Position numbers and translations under genes: made by a program. Shown piece after piece: positions 5,439 to 10,168 of a DNA stretch of 10,168 nt. The notes beneath the pieces were generated by a model, which saw only the letters and a list, made by a program, of their open reading frames with translations, was not told where the DNA came from and searched no databases. Positions within the stretch are counted from its first letter, which is position 1. Each line of letters begins with the position of its first letter. The DNA comes from GCA-2686765 sp036012725 (lineage in GTDB: Bacteria; Pseudomonadota; Alphaproteobacteria; Rhodospirillales; 2-02-FULL-58-16), in contig DASCPW010000100.1 of the NCBI GenBank assembly GCA_036012725.1, positions 1 through 10,168 of the forward strand, written 5' to 3'.

Positions 5439-6572
5439 TCAAATATAATATTCCCCGGGCAGGCCGAAACCGTTGAAACCGGCGGAGGCGTACGTGGTGG
5501 TATAGGCGCCGGCGGCAAGCAGCTGGAGGCGGTCACCGGCTTTCAAGTCCAAAGGCAAGCTGTAGGCGGCCTTTTCGTAAAGAATGTCGGCGCCGTCGCA
5601 AGTCGGCCCGGCCAGCACCACCGGCCCTTTCTTGCCTCCATTATAGGGTGAGCGAATAGGATACTCGATGGATTCGTTCATGGTTTCGGCAAGCCCGCCG
5701 AACCGGCCCACGTCCAGATACATCCAGCGCGGCTCCTTTTTATCGTAGGACTTGCGCGAGACCAGCACCACTTCCGTCTCGATAATCCCGGCAGGGGCGG
5801 CGATGCAGCGCCCCGGCTCGATGATCATCTCTGGCGGATTATTGCCAAAATTCCGGTTCATCGCTTGCATGATGGTCTCAGCATAATGCTCGAAAGCGGG
5901 AATATCCCGCCGGTAACGAACGGGAAACCCACCGCCAAGGTTGATCATTCCGAGTTTGATCCCGGCCTTGGCCAAGTCCGAAAAAACTTTTGCCGCCCTG
6001 CCGACCGCAAGCCGCCATTGATCGGAATCAGTCTGTTGGGAGCCGACATGAAACGAGACGCCATGGGGATCGAGGCCAAGTTCAGCGGCGCGAATCATCA
6101 GGTTGCGGGCCATGTCCAATTGGCAACCGAATTTCCTCGATAGCGGCCAATCTGCCCCCTCTCCCGCCATCAGGATGCGGCAATAGACCCGCGAGGCGGG
6201 CGCGGCGGCGGCCAATTTACCCAGTTCTTCGTCACTGTCGAAAGAAAACAGCCGGACTCCCCTCCGAAAAGCATGGGCGATGTCCGTTTGCTTCTTGATG
6301 GTGTTGCCAAAGGAAATATTTTCGGGTGGCGCCGAAGCGGCCAGGCAGTCGTCAATCTCGGAAGCGCTGGCGGCATCAAAAAATGAGCCCAGACCAGCCA
6401 GGGTTGTAAGAATTTGCGGCGCCGGGTTGGCCTTGACAGCATAATGAATCCGGGCCAGCGGCAAAGCCCGGCCGAGACGCCGGTAATTTTCCGCCACCGC
6501 CTCCAGATCGACGACAAGGCAGGGTGTTTCGGGTGCGCGCCGAGCCAGGAAATTTTCTATTTTCGAGGTCAC
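5439..6572 (-). CDS. PLP-dependent ornithine (or lysine/ornithine) decarboxylase, alanine-racemase fold
   Basis: 377 residues, the size of bacterial fold-III ornithine decarboxylases (meso-diaminopimelate enzymes are longer and differ at the active site). PLP Lys47 is in YAVKANP. His175 and Ser178 are in SFHVGSQ, the phosphate loop is GGGFP (213-217), and EPGR is at 252-255. The catalytic Cys325-Asp326 pair is in GPTCDGAD, as in eukaryotic and alphaproteobacterial ornithine decarboxylases, with Tyr361 in TTTYASAGFNGFG near the C-terminus. It decarboxylates ornithine to putrescine; some relatives also take lysine to cadaverine, and specificity cannot be read from the sequence. It works in the cytoplasm as a dimer with active sites at the interface. 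The start is GTG at 6572, supported by GGGAG eight bases upstream. It is the last gene of the minus-strand cluster, 36 bases after thiSG. Confidence 0.93.
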   Translation of the reverse strand: MTSKIENFLARRAPETPCLVVDLEAVAENYRRLGRALPLARIHYAVKANPAPQILTTLAGLGSFFDAASASEIDDCLAASAPPENISFGNTIKKQTDIAHAFRRGVRLFSFDSDEELGKLAAAAPASRVYCRILMAGEGADWPLSRKFGCQLDMARNLMIRAAELGLDPHGVSFHVGSQQTDSDQWRLAVGRAAKVFSDLAKAGIKLGMINLGGGFPVRYRRDIPAFEHYAETIMQAMNRNFGNNPPEMIIEPGRCIAAPAGIIETEVVLVSRKSYDKKEPRWMYLDVGRFGGLAETMNESIEYPIRSPYNGGKKGPVVLAGPTCDGADILYEKAAYSLPLDLKAGDRLQLLAAGAYTTTYASAGFNGFGLPGEYYI

Positions 6573-6589
6573 GGTCGACTCTCCCGCGA

Positions 6590-6606
6590 AACGCCGCCGG
6601 GGCGTT
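6590..6606 (-). other. Intercistronic hairpin between thiSG and the decarboxylase gene
   Basis: AACGCC (6590-6595 on the plus strand) and GGCGTT (6601-6606) form a perfect 6-base stem around a 5-base GC loop. It sits directly after the thiSG stop (6609-6611) and just before the decarboxylase ribosome site. Only three T follow on the minus strand, so it is a weak terminator at best. It may attenuate transcription or uncouple the two genes' expression. Confidence 0.45.
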
Positions 6607-6608
6607 CC

Positions 6609-7601
6609 TCAAATCAACCCGGCCAGCGGTGATGAGGGATCGGCGTAACGTTTCTTAGGCATTCGCCCGGCGAGATAGGCCAAGCGCCCGGACTCCACCG
6701 CCTTTCTCATGGCGATAGCCATTTTCACCGGCTCCCTGGCCTCGGCGATGGCGCTGTTCATCAACACCCCTTCGCAACCCAACTCCATGACAATAGCGGC
6801 ATCCGATGCGGTGCCGACACCGGCGTCGACCAGTACCGGCACCGACGCCCGCTCGACAATCAGGCGGATGTTGATGGAATTCTGAAGACCGAGTCCAGAG
6901 CCGATTGGAGCCGCCAAAGGCATGATGGCAACACAGCCAATATCTTCCAGGCGCTTCGCCATGATCAGGTCGTCGGTGCAGTAGACCATGACCTTGAAGC
7001 CTTCCTTAATAAGAATTTCAGCCGCTTCCAGGGTCTCGGGCATATGCGGATAGAGGGTTTGCCGATCACCCAGCACTTCCAGCTTGACCAAGTCCCAGCC
7101 ACCGACCTCGCGGGCCAGACGCAAGGTGCGCATGGCCTCTTCGGCTGTATAACAGCCCGCCGTGTTGGGCAGATAGGTATACTTTTTAGGATCCAGGTAA
7201 TCGATCAGCATCGGCTGATTGGAATCGGTGATATTGACCCGGCGGACGGCGACGGTGACGATTTCCGCACCCGACGCCTCGATAGCGGCCTTGGTCTCTT
7301 CGAAATCCTTGTATTTGCCGGTGCCGACGAGAAGCCGCGAGGTGAACCGCCGGCCCGCCACCTCGAAGGTATCCTCATGGCCGGCTCCCGCCTCGTCCGA
7401 GGCGCCACCGCCGATGAAGTGAACGATTTCCAACCGGTCGCCATCGCCTAGGGAAACCTCTTCGTATTGGGATCTGGGGACAATCTCGAGATTGCGTTCC
7501 ACCGCCACTTTGCGGGAATCGATGCCGATTTGGCCAAGAAGTTGTTTTACGGTAAGCGAGACATCGAAGCATCGTTCCTCGCCATTGATGGTCACACGCA
7601 T
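6609..7601 (-). CDS. thiSG: Fused sulfur carrier protein ThiS and thiazole synthase ThiG
   Basis: 330 residues. Residues 1-66 are a ThiS ubiquitin-like fold ending in the family's C-terminal glycines (HFIGGG, 61-66). An acidic and small-residue linker (67-78) follows, then ThiG from about 79 to 330. ThiG landmarks are LLVGTGKYKDF (90-100), VKLEVLGD with Schiff-base Lys173 and Glu175, VDAGVGTASDAA with catalytic Asp259, the phosphate-binding VLMNSAI, and the C-terminal YADPSSP. By offset these match Lys96, Glu98 and Asp182 of the Bacillus ThiG. ThiG condenses 1-deoxyxylulose 5-phosphate, dehydroglycine and ThiS-bound sulfur into the thiazole of thiamin. Such fusions are known in Alphaproteobacteria. 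The ATG at 7601 has AGAGGA about 11 bases upstream. The 45-base spacer to korB has no room for a thiamin riboswitch, so any thiamin control must act further upstream. Confidence 0.96.
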   Translation of the reverse strand: MRVTINGEERCFDVSLTVKQLLGQIGIDSRKVAVERNLEIVPRSQYEEVSLGDGDRLEIVHFIGGGASDEAGAGHEDTFEVAGRRFTSRLLVGTGKYKDFEETKAAIEASGAEIVTVAVRRVNITDSNQPMLIDYLDPKKYTYLPNTAGCYTAEEAMRTLRLAREVGGWDLVKLEVLGDRQTLYPHMPETLEAAEILIKEGFKVMVYCTDDLIMAKRLEDIGCVAIMPLAAPIGSGLGLQNSINIRLIVERASVPVLVDAGVGTASDAAIVMELGCEGVLMNSAIAEAREPVKMAIAMRKAVESGRLAYLAGRMPKKRYADPSSPLAGLI

Positions 7602-7646
7602 GGGAAAATCCGTCCTCTTACAAATGCCCGCTTGTGCTTTTCGTAT

Positions 7647-8558
7647 TTAGCCGGTGCCGGCCCGCTCCGCCTTTCCTGGGCGGCCTTGACCGCCTTTTGC
7701 CTGCGCCCGCGCTAAACGGCCGATATCATCAAGCCCATCACCCAGTGTCGGGCGAAGCTGGCGAAAAAATAGCCCCAGCGCCGGATGATCGGTTTGCCTG
7801 GCTTGGGCCATGGCAGCGAGTAGGTCGGAGCTGTCATGATCGTCCGGCAGATCGCGCACTATCGTGTCCAGCGCTTTATATGTTTTCGATGTCTTGTCGA
7901 AAGTGACGCAGGGTGAAAGCACATGCAGATAGGAAAACCCACTATGGGCGATGGCCTGCTCGATCATCCCAGCCAAATGGTGTTGGCGTCCGGCATAGGC
8001 TTGACCGATCCAGCCGGCCCCGTAGGACAGCAGCATCATCAACGGATTTAGCGGCATGTCCCGGTTCTCGTAAGGGGTGCTGCTGGTCTTGAAGCCCAGC
8101 GTCGAAGTGGGCGATGTTTGCCCTTTGGTCAGCCCATAGATCCCGTTGTCGAAAAGGATGAATGTCATGTCGACGTTGCGTCGAGCGGCATGGGAAATGT
8201 GGGCGCCGCCGATGGCGAATGTATCACCATCGCCACTAACCGCAATCACCGTCAGCTTTTCATTGGCGACTTTGATGCCGGTTGCCACCGGCAGGGAACG
8301 CCCGTGCAGGGTATGAAAACCATATGTGTTGATAAAGAACGGGAAACGCGAGGAACAACCGATGCCGGACACAACCACCGCCTGGCTGGGGTCAATGGCA
8401 AGACCGGTCAACGCCGACGTTACCCCCTCGGCAATGGCGAAATAACCACAGCCAGGACACCAAGTCGGCAGGGCCTTGGAGCGGTAATCAAGGCGGCCAC
8501 TATGGCTGATTTCTTGTAGCTTTTCCTCTATATAAACCGGTGGTTTGATGTCCATCAT
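7647..8558 (-). CDS. korB: 2-oxoacid:ferredoxin oxidoreductase beta subunit (2-oxoglutarate-type)
   Basis: 303 residues. The beta subunit carries thiamin diphosphate and one [4Fe-4S] cluster. Visible cluster ligands are Cys34 and Cys37 (WCPGCGY), Cys68 (GIGCSSRFP) and Cys217 (SPCVTF). The thiamin diphosphate/Mg motif is GDGD (109-112) to FDNGIYGLTKGQTSPTS (from 136), with Asn138. The KGQTSPTS stretch and the RFP after the third Cys fit the 2-oxoglutarate branch, but pyruvate or other 2-oxoacids cannot be excluded. The last 20 or so residues are a Gly/Arg/Ala-rich tail of no known role. The reaction is 2-oxoacid plus CoA to acyl-CoA, CO2 and reduced ferredoxin, reversible in reductive TCA organisms. 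Two ATG codons lie in tandem (8558 and 8555). It follows the alpha gene with 9 bases between, an operon pair. Confidence 0.93.
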   Translation of the reverse strand: MMDIKPPVYIEEKLQEISHSGRLDYRSKALPTWCPGCGYFAIAEGVTSALTGLAIDPSQAVVVSGIGCSSRFPFFINTYGFHTLHGRSLPVATGIKVANEKLTVIAVSGDGDTFAIGGAHISHAARRNVDMTFILFDNGIYGLTKGQTSPTSTLGFKTSSTPYENRDMPLNPLMMLLSYGAGWIGQAYAGRQHHLAGMIEQAIAHSGFSYLHVLSPCVTFDKTSKTYKALDTIVRDLPDDHDSSDLLAAMAQARQTDHPALGLFFRQLRPTLGDGLDDIGRLARAQAKGGQGRPGKAERAGTG

Positions 8559-8563
8559 GTCGG

Positions 8564-8569
8564 CTCCTT
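8564..8569 (-). promoter_or_regulatory. korB ribosome binding site overlapping the korA stop codon
   Basis: On the minus strand TAAGGAG merges the korA TAA stop (8568-8570) with AAGGAG, a strong Shine-Dalgarno, 5 bases before the first korB ATG and 8 before the second. A ribosome ending korA thus sits on the korB start site, which suggests translational coupling and balanced subunit synthesis. The spacing favours the second ATG slightly but does not decide. Confidence 0.7.
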
Positions 8570-10168
8570 ATTCGGCGGCGGCAGGCTGGCGGTGGTGGCC
8601 TTTTACCGCCAACCTCCTGATTTCGCCAATAATGTCGTCCACATGCATGGGCGTTCCCGGAACCCGGTTAAGCCTGTTAACGGGTCGTCCCAAGGCACTT
8701 GACACCAAGTTGGCAAACTGCCCTTCGTAATTGAGCTCCGGCACCAGGATCTCGTCGCAAGCGGCGAAAAAAGAGGCGATGGGAGCGACCGGCAATGGCG
8801 ACAGCATCACCACCTTCATGGCAGCGCAGCGAATGCCTTTCTTCCTGGCATGGATCATCGCCTCCAAAATCTCGCCAAAGGTCGAGCCCCAGCCAAGCAC
8901 CCCCACCTCGACCTTGCCTTTATCGCCAAAACGCTTGGTGATTTTAATGCCGGGATATTTGACGGCGGATTTAAACTTGTCATGGCGTTTTTGACTCATT
9001 TTCTGGTGAACATCGGGATGGTCGCTGGGACGCCCTGACTCGTCATGCTCAAGACCGGTAATAGTATGCTGTAAGCCTTCGTCGCCGGGCACAGCGCAGG
9101 GGCTGACGCCGTCGCTTGTGATCTGGTAACGGCGGTAAGGCATGGCCTTGTCCCGTTTGCCGGCCGTCTTGCGGCAATCGGCCGTGAACGGGTTGGTGAC
9201 GGGCAGTGTCACTGCCTCGTAACGGTTGGAAAGATAGAGGTCCAACAGCACAACCACCGGTGTCTGGTATTTCTCGGCCATTTCGAAGGCCCTGCCAGCG
9301 CATTTCCAACAGCCCTCGACGTTGGTCGGCGCCAAGACGATACGCTGAGCATCGCCAGCGGCGCCGAATACCGCCAGGTTGAGATCTGATTGCTCGGTCT
9401 TGGTCGGCATGCCGGTGCTGGGCCCGCCCCGCTGGGAGACAAAAATCACCGCAGGCACTTCGGCGATAGCGGCAAGCCCCATCATTTCCGTCATCAGGGC
9501 AAAGCCGGGGCCGGACGTCGCCGTCGCCGCCCGCGAACCGGCATAACCGGCGCCGATGGTGGCGGCTATTGCGGAGATTTCATCCTCCGTCTGCAAAAGC
9601 CTGGCGCCGCGTTTCGGCAACTCGACGGCAAGGCGTTCCATGATCGAGGTTGCCGGGGTGATGGGATAGCCGAAGAAGGCATCGATTCCGGCCTCCAAAC
9701 ACCCTTTGGCAACGGCGCCATTGCCACTCATCATAACCAAATCAGCCCCTTTGCCTTTCTTCGGCGGCGCGGTGATGGAATTGAAATCAAGCTTGAAGGT
9801 GGCGGCGCCGGCTTCGAAACCGGCGTCGAAGGCGGTGATATTGTCGGTGGTTACGGCGGCGGCCTTGGTCTTGAACTTTTCGGCGATGGTCTGGTGAAAA
9901 ACGGGCCGCGGCATACTGTAGAGCCCGGCCAGATAACCGACAGCGGCAAAATTGCGCGACCTGACACTGCCGGTCGTGCGTTCGGAAATGTTGCGAAAGG
10001 CAACTCCGTAAGGGAGATGCGAAGGCAACAGGTGCGAAGAGATATGGGCACCATCAGCAACGGTAGCGATGGGAGTGGCCTCGTAGATAATGGCGCCAAA
10101 ATCACCGACCTCGCCGACATGGGAAATAGCGTGGGAATCATTGAGTGAAATCAGCACATCGGATTGTG
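8568..10168 (-). CDS. korA: 2-oxoacid:ferredoxin oxidoreductase, fused gamma/alpha subunit, 5' end outside window
   Basis: The frame is open through the right edge, so the true start lies outside. A GTG at 10157 is internal, because in-frame codons upstream read QSD and the QSDVLISLND run is mid-domain gamma sequence. Counting from that GTG, residues 1 to about 105 are the C-terminal part of the gamma domain. A linker rich in Lys/Pro follows (about 128-138). The alpha domain opens with MMSGNGAVAKGCLEAGIDAFFGYPITPATSIMERLA, then EDEISAIAATIGAGYAGSRAATATSGPG and RGGPSTGMPTKTEQSDL. This last signature suits the 2-oxoglutarate-type enzymes. The C-terminal part (VGVLGWGSTFGEILEA; ILVPELNYEGQFANLV) is the usual domain. 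The subunit works with KorB in an alpha/beta heterodimer that has no separate ferredoxin-like delta subunit here. It heads the visible part of a minus-strand operon whose promoter is not in the window. Confidence 0.93.
   Translation of the reverse strand, partial: QSDVLISLNDSHAISHVGEVGDFGAIIYEATPIATVADGAHISSHLLPSHLPYGVAFRNISERTTGSVRSRNFAAVGYLAGLYSMPRPVFHQTIAEKFKTKAAAVTTDNITAFDAGFEAGAATFKLDFNSITAPPKKGKGADLVMMSGNGAVAKGCLEAGIDAFFGYPITPATSIMERLAVELPKRGARLLQTEDEISAIAATIGAGYAGSRAATATSGPGFALMTEMMGLAAIAEVPAVIFVSQRGGPSTGMPTKTEQSDLNLAVFGAAGDAQRIVLAPTNVEGCWKCAGRAFEMAEKYQTPVVVLLDLYLSNRYEAVTLPVTNPFTADCRKTAGKRDKAMPYRRYQITSDGVSPCAVPGDEGLQHTITGLEHDESGRPSDHPDVHQKMSQKRHDKFKSAVKYPGIKITKRFGDKGKVEVGVLGWGSTFGEILEAMIHARKKGIRCAAMKVVMLSPLPVAPIASFFAACDEILVPELNYEGQFANLVSSALGRPVNRLNRVPGTPMHVDDIIGEIRRLAVKGHHRQPAAAE

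Noticed and set aside
7602..7646. Possible thiamin (THI-box) riboswitch before thiSG
   Set aside because: The spacer is only 45 bases and lacks the CUGAGA and ACCUGA-type core segments; a riboswitch does not fit.
9390..10148. Long plus-strand open frame of 252 codons
   Set aside because: It lies wholly antisense to korA, is Gly/Arg-rich as expected of a shadow of GC-biased codons, and resembles no family.
10155..10157. GTG as the start codon of the alpha subunit gene
   Set aside because: The frame continues open to the edge and the residues before it (QSD) continue the gamma domain, whose first roughly 90 residues are missing; the start is outside the window.
1..10168. Mobile elements, CRISPR arrays, tRNA or rRNA genes, defence or secretion islands
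   Set aside because: No transposase, integrase, regular spaced repeats, cloverleaf or rRNA sequence was seen; all identified genes are common housekeeping or metabolic families.

Overview
The window is about 10.2 kb of moderately GC-rich chromosomal DNA, densely coding, with no mobile element, CRISPR array, tRNA or rRNA that I could find. It looks alphaproteobacterial, probably Rhodospirillales-like. The clues are a ThiS-ThiG fusion of the alphaproteobacterial type, a small conserved MPRKPNYGFER protein, an OmpA-type lipoprotein of the GYASSRT form, and a ferredoxin-dependent 2-oxoacid oxidoreductase (fused gamma/alpha subunit plus beta). The taxonomic call is inference from gene content.

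Layout. Positions 1-1109 (minus) carry an OmpA-domain outer-membrane lipoprotein cut off by the left edge. Upstream of it is a gene-free stretch (1110-1554) with a striking AT-rich nested inverted repeat over the promoter region. Then come, all on the minus strand: a gamma-class carbonic anhydrase-like protein (1555-2097), a gene-free stretch (2098-2509), a 52-residue highly charged protein (2510-2668), a CspA-family cold shock protein (2789-2998) with a probable long 5' leader, and an isochorismatase-family hydrolase (3284-3838). A plus-strand DEAD-box RNA helicase (4038-5426) follows, with a near-consensus sigma70 promoter. It converges on the right-hand operon.

The right half (5439-10168) is one minus-strand gene train, transcribed from beyond the right edge: 2-oxoacid:ferredoxin oxidoreductase gamma/alpha (5' end outside), beta subunit, fused ThiS-ThiG thiazole synthase, and an ornithine/lysine-type decarboxylase. 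Gaps of 9, 45 and 36 bases make co-transcription likely. The oxidoreductase makes or consumes 2-oxoacids (2-oxoglutarate is the best guess) with ferredoxin. ThiSG makes the thiazole half of thiamin diphosphate, the cofactor of that oxidoreductase, so those two genes have a plausible functional link. The decarboxylase makes a polyamine. The cold shock protein and the helicase lie close together and may both act on RNA structure in the cold, but they are on opposite strands with another gene between them.

I see no convincing new multi-gene system here. The points most worth checking are the ThiS-ThiG fusion (how is the ThiS C-terminus activated?), the DESD variant of the helicase motif II, the nested inverted repeat at 1142-1188, the tandem repeats in the csp leader, and three short hairpins at or just after stop codons on the minus strand.
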